Below are positions 36,271-44,533 of a stretch of 64,000 bases of DNA, in pieces (the first letter of the stretch is position 1; every line of letters starts with the position of its first letter). Where the stretch lies: contig NZ_FAOZ01000012.1 in the NCBI RefSeq assembly GCF_001536285.1, forward strand, positions 124,001-188,000, given 5' to 3'. Source of the DNA: Parafrankia irregularis (GTDB taxonomy: Bacteria > Actinomycetota > Actinomycetes > Frankiales > Frankiaceae). The position numbers and the translations under genes are program-made. Below the pieces are notes generated by a model, which was not told the DNA's origin, did no database searches, and was given only the letters and a program-made list of their open reading frames with translations.

Positions 36271-37198
36271 GCCCCACGGCCGCCGCGCGAAGACTCGGGC
36301 TGGTGGTGACGGCCTCCAGGGTGGCGAGCATCCAGGGGGCCGCGGCGGCAGCCCGGTCCAGGGCCTGGACGTCGGGGTCGGGCGGCGTGGCCGGGCCGAC
36401 CGCCGCGGCCAGCACGGCCAGACCGCCGAGCTGGTCCGCGTGCACCACCCGCGGTCCCGGGTCCATCGCGGTGCCGCCGGCAGTGAAACGCAGCGCCGTG
36501 CGGGCGGCCTGCCAGGACGACGGGAGCTCCAGCACCGGCACGGCTGGTCCGACGCCCGTCCGCCGATCCGCGACCTGCGCGGGGACGACCTGCTGGCCGG
36601 CGGCGACGGGTTCCCGGGCGGGGACGGATTCCCGGCAGGGCCTCGCCGGCACAGCCTCCACCAGCGCGGTGCCGTCCGACAGCGCGAGCGCGCGGGCCAG
36701 GCCCGCCGGGTCGAGGCCGAGCTGGGTGGCCACCGTCCGCCGAGTCCGTGGCGACGCCGCCGCGTCCAGGAGAACCTCGATCGAGGCCCGGGTGGTCCCG
36801 TCGTCGGCGGTCACCGACGGCCGGGCGCTCGTCCGGTCGAAACACGCTCGGCAGGCGGCCGCCGCCCGCTCGAGCACGACCGCGTCCAGCGGGCCGACGG
36901 GGCCTGGTCTTTCCAGCCACAGCGTCGGCGGCCCTCCCGGCACCACCGCGACTGCCGGCCAGGTGTCGTCGGCCGCGGTGGCGGCGGCCCGGCGGCGCCC
37001 CTCGACGTCGACCTCGACGTGCACGCCCCGTCCGACGTCGACGAGACGGGCCGGCGCACCGGTCAGCAGCGCCGCACCCCGCACGATGGCCTCGAGCCCG
37101 GCCCGGCCCTCGACGAGCCGGTCGAAGTAGATGACGGCCCGTAAGGCCGCGCCGGCGTCGGGGTCCAGCGCCGAGAGCCGGCCGGCGAGCTCCTTCAC
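36131..37198 (-). CDS. PucR-like transcriptional regulator
   Basis: A 355-residue regulator whose C-terminal HTH_30 domain (about residues 295-350) contains SLRAAAVGLTVHHSTLQERL and GWSVHDPNGRLRLHLAFVLRR, the PucR/CdaR signature. The N-terminal part looks like the family's sensory segment. I chose the GTG at 37198 (VKELAGRLSALD), which follows GAAGGA; the frame is open further upstream but there overlaps the esterase gene. It lies 54 bp behind the HSL-type esterase on the same strand, probably as its local regulator. The last 140 bp overlap the ATPase gene on the other strand. Confidence 0.82.
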   Translation of the reverse strand: MKELAGRLSALDPDAGAALRAVIYFDRLVEGRAGLEAIVRGAALLTGAPARLVDVGRGVHVEVDVEGRRRAAATAADDTWPAVAVVPGGPPTLWLERPGPVGPLDAVVLERAAAACRACFDRTSARPSVTADDGTTRASIEVLLDAAASPRTRRTVATQLGLDPAGLARALALSDGTALVEAVPARPCRESVPAREPVAAGQQVVPAQVADRRTGVGPAVPVLELPSSWQAARTALRFTAGGTAMDPGPRVVHADQLGGLAVLAAAVGPATPPDPDVQALDRAAAAAPWMLATLEAVTTSPSLRAAAVGLTVHHSTLQERLHQAEQVLGWSVHDPNGRLRLHLAFVLRRLHRGNA

Positions 37199-37251
37199 CG
37201 GGCATCCTTCACCGGGCAATAGTGCCGTGCCGACCGGGAGGGCCGCGACCG

Positions 37252-38262
37252 CTACGGCGCGAGAAGGCGGCGAAGCCAGTTCGTCCGGGCGGCCTTCGCG
37301 GCCTGCGAGACCGGAGCCTGCGGTGCCATCAGGTCGAAGCCGTGGAAGCCGCCGGGCCACACATGCAGCTCGGCCGCGCCGCCCGCCTGCCAGATCCGGC
37401 TGGCGTAGGTCACGTCCTCGTCCCGGAAGGTCTCCGCCGAGCCGACGTCGATGAAGGCCGGAGGCAGGCCGGAGAGGTCACCGGCACGGGCCGGGGCGGC
37501 GTACGGCGAGACGTCGGGGCCACCGCGCTGATCGCCGAGCAGTGCCGTCCAGCCGGTCTCGTTCGACGCGCGGTCCCAGACACCACGCCCGGCCATCTGC
37601 CAGGCCGACGGGGTGTCGTTGCGGTCGTCGAGCATCGGGCACAGCAGCATCTGCCCGGCCAGGGCCGGGCCACCGCGGTCGCGGGCCATCAGTGCCACGG
37701 CCGCGGCCAGGCCGCCGCCCGCGCTGGTGCCCGCCACGATGGTTCGGCCCGGGGCGACACCGAACTCGGCCAGCCGGTCCGCCGTCCAGAGCAGGCCGGC
37801 GTAACAGTCGTCGACAGGGGTCGGATGCGGGTTCTCCGGCGCGAGCCGGTAGTCCGGCGAAACGACCACCAGGCCCAGCTCCTCGGCCCACTCAAGCGCC
37901 TCGGAGACACCGGTGCGCGCGTCACCGATGACCATCCCGCCGCCGTGCATGAAGTAGACGGCCGCCGCCGGGGTTTTGGTCGACGTCGGCCGGCACACGA
38001 CCAGCGGCAGCTCGAACCCACCCGGACCGCCCAGCCCGACCGGTAACGAGACCGTCTCCACGGTGAACGCGCCGCCGCGGGCGAGCTGCTCATCCGAGAC
38101 GACGATGCCCGCCATCCGCTCGCGAAGCTCCCGGATCACTTCCAGCGTCATCGGCTGCGGCAGAAGCGCCCCGAACATCTCGAGGGCCGCCGCCAGCTCG
38201 ACGTCGAAAGGCGGTGGTGGACCGACCCGCACGTCACCGGTATCCACATCGCTCACAGCCAT
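37252..38262 (-). CDS. Alpha/beta hydrolase of the hormone-sensitive lipase family (esterase)
   Basis: A 336-residue esterase with the HSL-family HGGGM oxyanion motif (about residues 116-120), nucleophile elbow GTSAGGG (Ser about 190), the Asp in FIDVGSAETFRDED and the His in WPGGFHGFD. It should hydrolyse short- or medium-chain esters in the cytoplasm. The ATG at 38262 has GGGAG six bases upstream; an upstream in-frame start at 38454 would add a tail antisense to low-complexity sequence. Followed on the same strand by the PucR regulator. Confidence 0.92.
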   Translation of the reverse strand: MAVSDVDTGDVRVGPPPPFDVELAAALEMFGALLPQPMTLEVIRELRERMAGIVVSDEQLARGGAFTVETVSLPVGLGGPGGFELPLVVCRPTSTKTPAAAVYFMHGGGMVIGDARTGVSEALEWAEELGLVVVSPDYRLAPENPHPTPVDDCYAGLLWTADRLAEFGVAPGRTIVAGTSAGGGLAAAVALMARDRGGPALAGQMLLCPMLDDRNDTPSAWQMAGRGVWDRASNETGWTALLGDQRGGPDVSPYAAPARAGDLSGLPPAFIDVGSAETFRDEDVTYASRIWQAGGAAELHVWPGGFHGFDLMAPQAPVSQAAKAARTNWLRRLLAP

Positions 38263-38410
38263 TCTCGCTCCCGCAGGTTCCAGCTCGGCCGACATCCCTG
38301 ATGCTGGCCTGCTGCGCGCGATCACGAAAGATGCGAGACGGCGGGAATCGCCCGCCAGCCGGCGGGCGATTCCCGCTCTTCGAACCCGGCTACCCAACAA
38401 TCCGAAGGGA

Positions 38411-39058
38411 TCACCGCCGTCGCGGGCGCCTTCGGAGCCGCGCGCCGCCACCACGGCGGCGGGCCGCAGGTGTGACCGGCCTCGGCACCGCCGAAGAGAT
38501 CAAGATGATCCCGAGACCGCCGGCCAGCAGCGCGCCCACCGCCACCAGCAGGAGCGGGACCGTGCCGGTGAACGGCAGCCGACCCGTCGGTTCGGCCGGC
38601 GCGCCGCCCCTGTCCTCCGCACCAGCCTTGTCCTCCGCACCCGCCTTGTCCTCCGTACCAGCCGCGCCGACCGGGCCCGCCGCGCCGCCGGGACCCACTG
38701 ACCCGGCCGCCGCGCCGACGCCGCCGATCACGGTGGGACCGGCTGGTCGCGGACCATGGTTGCCGGAGCCGGAGCCGCCGGTCTCACCCCAACCCGCACC
38801 GCCGGATCCGCCACCACCGACCCCGTACCCGCCGGTGTGGTCGCCGCCGCCGGGACCGCCACCGACGACGAGTGTGAATCCAACGGTTCCGCTGGCGACG
38901 ACAACCCGGTCGTTACCGAACGGCCGACCGGCGGCGGCGTCGGCCGCGCATACCGAGACAGTGGTGGGCACGAGCAGCGAGACAACGAAAAGAACCCCGC
39001 GGACCGCGTTCACCGCGGCACCGTGAGGTCGCCTTCTGGGCCGGACTGGACCTGACAC
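38411..39058 (-). CDS. LPXTG-anchored Gly-rich surface protein
   Basis: A 215-residue secreted protein. A signal peptide (VRGVLFVVSLLVPTTVSVCA, about residues 15-35) is followed by a short VVVASGTVGFTLVVGG segment, then a long Gly/Pro/Ala-rich region. The C terminus has a complete sortase signal: LPFTG (about residue 160), a hydrophobic helix and an Arg-rich tail. It should be linked to peptidoglycan by a sortase, which is not encoded in the window. An 18-bp repeat encodes EDKAGA three times just before the sorting signal. The GTG at 39058 has GGGGAG upstream and is preferred over a GTG at 39079. Function unknown, possibly a wall spacer or adhesin. Confidence 0.8.
   Translation of the reverse strand: MSGPVRPRRRPHGAAVNAVRGVLFVVSLLVPTTVSVCAADAAAGRPFGNDRVVVASGTVGFTLVVGGGPGGGDHTGGYGVGGGGSGGAGWGETGGSGSGNHGPRPAGPTVIGGVGAAAGSVGPGGAAGPVGAAGTEDKAGAEDKAGAEDRGGAPAEPTGRLPFTGTVPLLLVAVGALLAGGLGIILISSAVPRPVTPAARRRGGGARLRRRPRRR
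38609..38662 (-). repeat. 18-bp tandem repeat, three copies, in the LPXTG gene
   Basis: Three copies of an 18-bp unit containing TTGTCCTCCGCACC (+ strand) encode EDKAGA in frame immediately before the sorting signal; the third copy has one base change. Confidence 0.85.
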
Positions 39059-39173
39059 ATCGCTCCCCAACGACCGCACCGACGACTACGGGGCGCTCCC
39101 GAGATCGCAGGCCCGTCTGACCGTCATCCGCGGCGCGGAAATCCCCGGCGAAAGGCAACCGGAGAACACAGTC

Positions 39174-39197
39174 GGAGAACGTGGACCTCGGTTCTCC
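39174..39197. promoter_or_regulatory. Inverted repeat upstream of the LPXTG gene
   Basis: Perfect arms GGAGAAC / GTTCTCC with a 10-bp spacer in the 326-bp region 39059-39384, plus a second GGAGAAC half-site at 39161-39167. Possible operator. Confidence 0.35.
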
Positions 39198-39305
39198 CTC
39201 CCCCTGTCCACGGACCCTAAGGCCGTCGCTCGGTTTCCGCTCGGTGAGCGATACCCATTCCGCGCCTGCGGGGAATGCCGGAAATTCCGTCGCCGGGCCG
39301 GGCAT

Positions 39306-39372
39306 GTCAGGTCGGTGCGGGGCGGGTCAGGTCGGTGCGGCCGGTCGCGGGAGCGGCCGGTCGCGGGAGCGG
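39306..39372 (+). repeat. Two adjacent tandem duplications in an intergenic region
   Basis: GTCAGGTCGGTGCGG occurs at 39306 and 39326; directly behind it CCGGTCGCGGGAGCGG occurs at 39341 and 39357. Noncoding; lies just beyond the 3' end of the FadE gene. Confidence 0.85.
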
Positions 39373-39384
39373 CCGGCGCGCGGC

Positions 39385-40725
39385 TCAGCCAGCACGGCCG
39401 GACCAGTTCCGGGCGTCGCGCAGCACCTCCCGGAAGGGCTTGCCGCTGTCGAACGAGGGCTCCCGGGGCAGACCGAGCACCCGCTCACCTATGCCGTTGC
39501 GCTGCACCTCGTTCGTCCCGCCGGCGATCGACATGAAGCGGCTGTTGAGGAAGCCGATCGCGGTGCGCCCGGCGGCCTCGTCGTTCTCCTCCCAGGCCAC
39601 CGCGTCCGGGCCGCCGATCGCCATCGCGAGGTTCGCCCGGACGGGGTCGTGGACACCGGAGGCCAGCTTGGCGTACGACGCCAGGTGGGCGGCCCGGCCC
39701 GGTTCGGCCCGCATGAGGCCGCCGAGCCGGGCCATCAGCGCACGGCGGGCAACATCGTCGACGTGCGCCCGCACGATCAGGTCCCGGGCCTGCGGGTCGT
39801 CGATCCGGCCGACGGACCGGGCGAGCTCGACCAGATCCGGCGCGATGCCCTGGGGGACCTTGCGTACCGGGCCACCGTGGCTCAGCCCGCCGCCCCGTTC
39901 GAACATCAGCATGGTCTGCGCGACCGTCCAGCCGTCGTTGACGTCGCCGATCACGTCGTCGTCGGTCAGCTCGACATTGTCGAAGAACTCCTCGCAGAAC
40001 TCGGCGTCGCCGGTGATCTGCCGGATCCGCCGGACCGTCACGCCTTTGGCGCCGATCGGCACCGCGAACCAGGTCAGGCCACGATGCTTGGGGACGTCCC
40101 AGTCGGTGCGGGCCAGGCACATGCCCCAGTCGGCGTAGTAGGCGCCGCTGCTCCAGATCTTCGCGCCGTTCAGGATCCAGCGACCGCCCTCCCGGACCGC
40201 CCGCGACCGGACGCCGGCGAGATCGGATCCCGCCTCCGGCTCCGAGAAGAACTGCACGAACAGCTCCTCGGCGGTGAGGATCCGCGGAATGTGACGCCGC
40301 AGGAAATCCGGTGACGCGTGCGCGAGCATCGTCATCGCGCACACACCGAACGTCGTGCCCCCGGCGATGCCGAGATTCGGCATCTGGTAGCCGCGCGCCT
40401 CCTCCAGGAAGGCCCGCTCGTATTCCCCGCCCAGCCCCTGGCCGCCGTATTCCCGCGGCCAGGTGATGCCGGCGTACCCCGCGTCGAACAGCTTTCGCTG
40501 CAGCGCGCGGCCGGCGGCGATGACCTCCGGAGGTGTCTCCGTCGTGCGCATGCCCACCGGGGCCGGCCCCGCGGCGGGAACGGGCCTGAGGTTCTCCCGG
40601 ATCCAGACCCGGGCCCTGGCCCGGTACTCGTCGAGGGTCAGCGTTTCAGATGTTTCGAGCGTTTCGGTCGAGGCCTCGGCCGGCACCTCGGTCTGCCCCG
40701 TGCCCTTCACGGCGGTGTCCCCCAT
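39385..40725 (-). CDS. Acyl-CoA dehydrogenase, large-type partner of a FadE pair
   Basis: A 446-residue flavoprotein predicted to introduce an alpha-beta double bond into an acyl-CoA. Family features: KLFDAGYAGITWPREYGGQG, the FAD/substrate segment FSEPEAGSDLAGV (about residues 163-175), LNGAKIWSSGAYYADWGMCL and the C-terminal GGTNEVQRNGIGERVLGLPR. The ATG at 40725 has GGAGGAG upstream and shares one base with the upstream stop. It is coupled to a second, dissimilar acyl-CoA dehydrogenase (40725-41969), as in the heterotetrameric FadE-FadE enzymes of steroid side-chain breakdown. A very similar pair exists at 55446-58146. Confidence 0.93.
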   Translation of the reverse strand: MGDTAVKGTGQTEVPAEASTETLETSETLTLDEYRARARVWIRENLRPVPAAGPAPVGMRTTETPPEVIAAGRALQRKLFDAGYAGITWPREYGGQGLGGEYERAFLEEARGYQMPNLGIAGGTTFGVCAMTMLAHASPDFLRRHIPRILTAEELFVQFFSEPEAGSDLAGVRSRAVREGGRWILNGAKIWSSGAYYADWGMCLARTDWDVPKHRGLTWFAVPIGAKGVTVRRIRQITGDAEFCEEFFDNVELTDDDVIGDVNDGWTVAQTMLMFERGGGLSHGGPVRKVPQGIAPDLVELARSVGRIDDPQARDLIVRAHVDDVARRALMARLGGLMRAEPGRAAHLASYAKLASGVHDPVRANLAMAIGGPDAVAWEENDEAAGRTAIGFLNSRFMSIAGGTNEVQRNGIGERVLGLPREPSFDSGKPFREVLRDARNWSGRAG

Positions 40726-41969
40726 CAGCCGACTCCTCCGATCCGCTCGGCCAGCCGCGCCCGGTGCCACTGCGCGCATCCGTAGGTCACCGCGTCGGCC
40801 GCCAACCGGCGCATGAACAGGTGGTGGTCGTGCTCCCAGGTGTAGCCGATCCCGCCGAAGACCTGGAAGCACGCGTGCGTGAGGGTGATGCCGTGCTCCG
40901 CGACGAACGCCTTGGCGGCGTGGGCGAGTTCGGCGCCGTCGGGCGCACCCCCGCCGAGTGCCTCGGCGGCGGCGGTCACCAGGCCCTTGGCCATCTCCAG
41001 CGACAGGCTGGTGTCCGCGAGCAGGTGCTTGATCGCCTGAAACGAGCCGATCGGGCGGCCGAAGGCGATCCGGGCCCGGGCGTACTCGACGGCCAGTTCG
41101 AAGTCCCGGTGCATCGCGCCGACCGACTCGGCGGCGGCGAGCACGGCGGCCACCTGTGTCTGCCGGGCGAACAGATCCTCGGTGGCCGTTCCGGGCGTCC
41201 CGACCAGCGCGCCGGCGGGAACGTGGACACCGCTCAGGCGAACGGAGCAGGTTCGCCGGGTGATGTCGAGGCCGGACAGCGCGCGGATCTCGACACCCGG
41301 TGCGGTGGTGTCGACGATGACCTGCGTCAGGCCGTCCGTGCCGTTGCCGGTGACCAGCAGCACGTCGCAGCCGAGGGCGTCGGGGACGTGGCGGACCTCG
41401 CCATCCAGGACGTAGCCGTCAAGAGCGGAGCCACCGCCGGGCGCGTCGGTGGCAGACCGGATGGTGACCTCGCCGGCTCCTGGCGTCAGGCCGCCCACCG
41501 CACCTGCCACCCAGGTCGCGACGGCCTGCCCGGCGACGAGGCGCGCCAGCAGATCGGTGTGCGGCCCGGCCTCCCCGGAAACAGTGTCCGCAGACACCGG
41601 GCCCGCTGACATCTGACCCGCTGACACCAGGTCACCGGTCGGGCTCGCCGCGACGGACAGTGCGTGGGCGACGACGTTCGTCCCGACGAAGGGACCCGGT
41701 TGAAGCGTGGCGCCACGCTCGGCGGCCACGGCGGCCGCGTCGACAAGCCCGATACCGGACGCGCTGCCACCACCGTGGCGCTCGTCGACCAGCATCCCGA
41801 ACCAGCCGAGGGAGGCCGCGTCGGCGATGTAGGCCGCACCCACCGGCTCGGTGCTCTCGGCGAGCGCGCGGACACCGGTCAGCGGCAGCGTGTCCTCGAT
41901 GAAACGGACGGTGGTGTCGACGAGCATCCCCTGCTCGGCCGTCGCCGCCGCCAGCAGCCGAACGCTCAT
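40725..41969 (-). CDS. Acyl-CoA dehydrogenase, second partner of the FadE pair
   Basis: A 414-residue member of the acyl-CoA dehydrogenase fold, more divergent than its neighbour. Recognisable parts: LGWFGMLVDERHGGG, the FGRPIGSFQAIKHLLAD segment (about residues 305-320) and FGGIGYTWEHDHHLFMRR near the C terminus. In actinobacterial heterotetramers the two subunits share FAD and active-site residues, so neither may work alone. An Ala/Gly/Ser-rich insertion (about residues 110-140) is unusual. Its start overlaps the enoyl-CoA hydratase stop by 4 nt, so echA-fadE-fadE form one coupled operon. Confidence 0.9.
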   Translation of the reverse strand: MSVRLLAAATAEQGMLVDTTVRFIEDTLPLTGVRALAESTEPVGAAYIADAASLGWFGMLVDERHGGGSASGIGLVDAAAVAAERGATLQPGPFVGTNVVAHALSVAASPTGDLVSAGQMSAGPVSADTVSGEAGPHTDLLARLVAGQAVATWVAGAVGGLTPGAGEVTIRSATDAPGGGSALDGYVLDGEVRHVPDALGCDVLLVTGNGTDGLTQVIVDTTAPGVEIRALSGLDITRRTCSVRLSGVHVPAGALVGTPGTATEDLFARQTQVAAVLAAAESVGAMHRDFELAVEYARARIAFGRPIGSFQAIKHLLADTSLSLEMAKGLVTAAAEALGGGAPDGAELAHAAKAFVAEHGITLTHACFQVFGGIGYTWEHDHHLFMRRLAADAVTYGCAQWHRARLAERIGGVG

Positions 41970-42766
41970 TCGCCGGTGAACTTCGGCTCGCGGCGCTCGA
42001 TGAACGCCTGGATGCCCTCTCGCATGTCCTTGGTGGTGTAGGTGATGTGCTGCGCCCGGGCCTCCTCCTCGACCGCCTGCTCGAAGGTGAGCGACTCGCT
42101 GGCGTCCAGCATCCGCTTGATCAGGCTGATCGCGGTGGTCGGGCCGGCCGCGAGCCGCTGACCGAGAGCCGCCGCGGTCTTGGCCAGCTCCTCGGCCGGC
42201 ACGACCTCGTTGACGAGCCCCCAGTCCAGGGCCTGCTCGGCGCCGAGCCAGTCCCCGAGGAAGGCGAGCTGCTTCGCCCGGCGCAGGCCGACCTGGCGCG
42301 GCAGGCTCCAGGACGTCCCGCCGTCGAGGGCGAGGCCACGCCGGACGAAGACGGAGCTGAACCGCGCCCGGTCGCTGGCGACGATGAGGTCGCAGGCGAG
42401 CGCGAGGCCCATCGACACCCCGACGACCACCCCGTCGACCGCGGCGATCGTCGGCTTCGGCAGCCGGTGCAGCCGGTTGATGAGCTCGCCGACATGTCGC
42501 ATCTCGTGCAGGATGGCCTGGCGGCCGCGGCCCGTGAGCCCGCTCGAACTACCACCACTACCGCTGCCGGTCAGGTCGGCGCCGGACGAGAAGTTGCCAC
42601 CCGCTCCCGTGAGGAGCAGGGCACGGTCCTCGGGGTTGCCGGCGACCTCCGTGAGTACCTGGTCCAGGGCCGCCCAGCTGGCCGCGTCGAGCGCGTTCTT
42701 CCGCTCCGGGCGGTTGAACGTCACCGTGACCAGGCCGTCCTTGCGTTCGACGAGCGTCGAGTCCAT
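41966..42766 (-). CDS. Enoyl-CoA hydratase/isomerase family protein
   Basis: A 266-residue crotonase-fold protein, first gene of the operon with the FadE pair. Motifs: FNRPERKNALDAASW, the oxyanion-hole segment GNFSSGADLTGS (about residues 58-69) and VDGVVVGVSMGLALACDL (about 105-122), and a catalytic-region DGGTSWSLPRQVG with Gly-Gly in place of a clear Glu, so hydratase versus isomerase activity is open. The ATG at 42766 follows GAGGGGATTTC. It would act on the product of the FadE pair. Two ATCTAGA-type sites lie upstream. Confidence 0.92.
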   Translation of the reverse strand: MDSTLVERKDGLVTVTFNRPERKNALDAASWAALDQVLTEVAGNPEDRALLLTGAGGNFSSGADLTGSGSGGSSSGLTGRGRQAILHEMRHVGELINRLHRLPKPTIAAVDGVVVGVSMGLALACDLIVASDRARFSSVFVRRGLALDGGTSWSLPRQVGLRRAKQLAFLGDWLGAEQALDWGLVNEVVPAEELAKTAAALGQRLAAGPTTAISLIKRMLDASESLTFEQAVEEEARAQHITYTTKDMREGIQAFIERREPKFTGE

Positions 42767-42936
42767 CACGAAATCCCCTCCTGGGGCGGGAACGTCTGCG
42801 GTGTCCCAACCCCGCCCCGGGGTCGGGACACCGGACCTCCAACCGGAAGGACCGCTCGCGTGGGTCGGGGCGAGCAGTTCCGAGCGGGTGGTCGAGCGCA
42901 CCGCCGACGACGGGGCCACCTCCAGCGACTGAATCT

Positions 42937-42944
42937 ATCTAGAT
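42937..42944. promoter_or_regulatory. ATCTAGAT-type site A
   Basis: Core ATCTAGAT inside AATCTATCTAGATGTTT, 170 bp upstream of the enoyl-CoA hydratase start. Member of the eight-site family found only in promoter regions of the 39-64 kb cluster; candidate TetR operator. Confidence 0.55.
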
Positions 42945-43085
42945 GTTTGGGTGATGTCGAGCAAAGTGGACGCTTGCCCGCATCCGCACACAGCCCACGT
43001 ACACCACACCACCAGATCGGACGATCTTCACCCGCGCGGCGCCAATCTTCGCGCCAGCCGATCAAACGACGTCGGCGACGGATAC

Positions 43086-43093
43086 ATCTAGAC
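43086..43093. promoter_or_regulatory. ATCTAGAC-type site B
   Basis: Core ATCTAGAC inside GATACATCTAGACTTAT, between the SnoaL-like gene end and the enoyl-CoA hydratase promoter. Second member of the site family in the same intergenic region, 149 bp from site A. Confidence 0.5.
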
Positions 43094-43148
43094 TTATGGA
43101 AAGGAGTCATGCCGACCGCCGACCGCCGACCGCCGACGGCGAACGGCG

Positions 43149-43619
43149 CTACCCGGCGACGGCAGGCACGTCGGAGGCGAGCGAGTCCACCCGCAGGCGC
43201 TCCAGCCTCGAGCGGCTGATCCGCCACCTGCCGCCCTCGCGAACGTACTCCTCGACATAGTGCCCGTAGCCCTGCAGGCCGACCCGGCCACCCGATTCGG
43301 GTGCGGGCCATTCGACGTAGTCGAACATCGCCCACGTGCCGCGGGCGGTGTCCGCCCCGGTGAGCTCAAGCTCCGGCATGTGGCCGTGGTGAACTGTCCG
43401 GGCACCGGCCAGTGCCTCGCTGACCGACTTCACGATGGCCTCCCGGCCGTTGACGACCATCTCGGCCTCAGGAACCTCCAGCACGGCCTCGGACGCGAAC
43501 ACCCCGGCGAAACCGTCCCAGTTCTTCGTGTCGAGGTTCCGGAAGTAGCTCGCCTTGAGCCGCTTGAGCTCCTCGATGTCGAGAAGCCGGCGCAGCAGGG
43601 TCGGCTCCTGGTCGGTCAC
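43149..43619 (-). CDS. SnoaL-like (NTF2-fold) protein
   Basis: A 156-residue protein of the SnoaL_4/NTF2-like fold: an N-terminal helix LLDIEELKRLKASYFRNLDT, then DGFAGVFASEAVLEVPE and the cone-shaped beta sheet ending GGRWRISRSRLERLRV. These small proteins act as isomerases, hydratases or dehydratases, or as non-catalytic partners in steroid and aromatic metabolism. The GTG at 43619 has GGAGG six bases upstream and overlaps the SDR stop by 4 nt (GTGA), so the two are co-translated and probably handle the same metabolite. Confidence 0.85.
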   Translation of the reverse strand: MTDQEPTLLRRLLDIEELKRLKASYFRNLDTKNWDGFAGVFASEAVLEVPEAEMVVNGREAIVKSVSEALAGARTVHHGHMPELELTGADTARGTWAMFDYVEWPAPESGGRVGLQGYGHYVEEYVREGGRWRISRSRLERLRVDSLASDVPAVAG

Positions 43620-44461
43620 GATGCCTCCATCCGGTTCAGAGCGGCGTCCATCGCGTCGCGCCGAGCGACGTAGAACGGGCGGAACGAGCCGTGCGTGACG
43701 GAGTACGGCTCGTCGCTGTTCAGGTCGGTGAGCAGGTTGCGGATGGCGTGCTCCGGTGTCACGACGTCCGCCTCGCCCACCGGCCGGTGCGCGAGCATGG
43801 CGGTGAGGTCGTCCATGTCGACGCTCGTCGTGCCGAGCGCCGCCGGCCGTGCCTGAACGCTGCTCTCCAGATGCCCGGTGGCCATCCCGCCGGGGAAGAG
43901 GAGAGTCACGCCGATGCCTTCGGGGGCCAGTTCCTCGCGCAGGGTCTCCCCGAACCCGGTGACGGCGAACTTGCTCGTCTGGTAGGCACCCATCCGCACA
44001 GCCGGAGTCAGCACGCTGGACGAGGCGGTCAGTACGATCCGACGCCAGCCGGCGCGCTCGCGGATGAGCGGGAGGAACTCCCGTACCGTGCGGATCGTGC
44101 CCAGCACGTTGACGTTCAGAACCCATTCCCAGTCCTGGTCGGTCAGCCGGTCGATCGCCCCGAACTGCTGCACGCCGACATTCGCGCATAACACGTCGCA
44201 CCCGCCGAGCGTCTCCTGCACGTGCCACGCCGCCGCAGCGAGGCTTTCGCCGTCTCCGACGTCGACGCGTGCCGAGCTTGTCGGAACACCGAGTTCCTCG
44301 GTGATGGTCTTCGCGGTCCGCTCGGCGGCCGCGCCGTCGATGTCCAGAGTGGCCACCGCGGCGCCCTGCTGCGCGAACACCCGGGCCAGGGCGGCACCGA
44401 GGCCCGCCCCGCCGCCCGTGACGACCGCGACTTTTCCGGCCAGTTCCGTTGTCAGGTTCAA
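43616..44461 (-). CDS. Short-chain dehydrogenase/reductase (SDR)
   Basis: A 281-residue classical SDR: NAD(P)-binding GGGAGLG (about residues 16-22), CANVGV in place of NNAG, catalytic Ser in LTASSSVL and YQTSK (Tyr and Lys). Asp-Ile-Asp after beta strand 2 suggests NAD(H). The TTG start at 44461 is chosen because GAGGAGG lies at perfect spacing and no ATG/GTG follows nearby. Coupled to the SnoaL-like gene. Probably oxidises a hydroxyl to a ketone in the cluster pathway. Confidence 0.9.
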   Translation of the reverse strand: MNLTTELAGKVAVVTGGGAGLGAALARVFAQQGAAVATLDIDGAAAERTAKTITEELGVPTSSARVDVGDGESLAAAAWHVQETLGGCDVLCANVGVQQFGAIDRLTDQDWEWVLNVNVLGTIRTVREFLPLIRERAGWRRIVLTASSSVLTPAVRMGAYQTSKFAVTGFGETLREELAPEGIGVTLLFPGGMATGHLESSVQARPAALGTTSVDMDDLTAMLAHRPVGEADVVTPEHAIRNLLTDLNSDEPYSVTHGSFRPFYVARRDAMDAALNRMEAS

Positions 44462-44533
44462 CTATCCTCCTCTGACGCCTTCCGATGATTTCCTTCGGCG
44501 GTCGCCGGGGACCGCCGCCGCTGGCGCGGGGAG

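Larger units (their letters stand above)
42767..43148. other. Intergenic promoter region of the echA-fadE-fadE operon
   Basis: 382 bp with no supportable gene; holds two copies of the AT-rich near-palindrome described separately (42937 and 43086). Confidence 0.6.
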
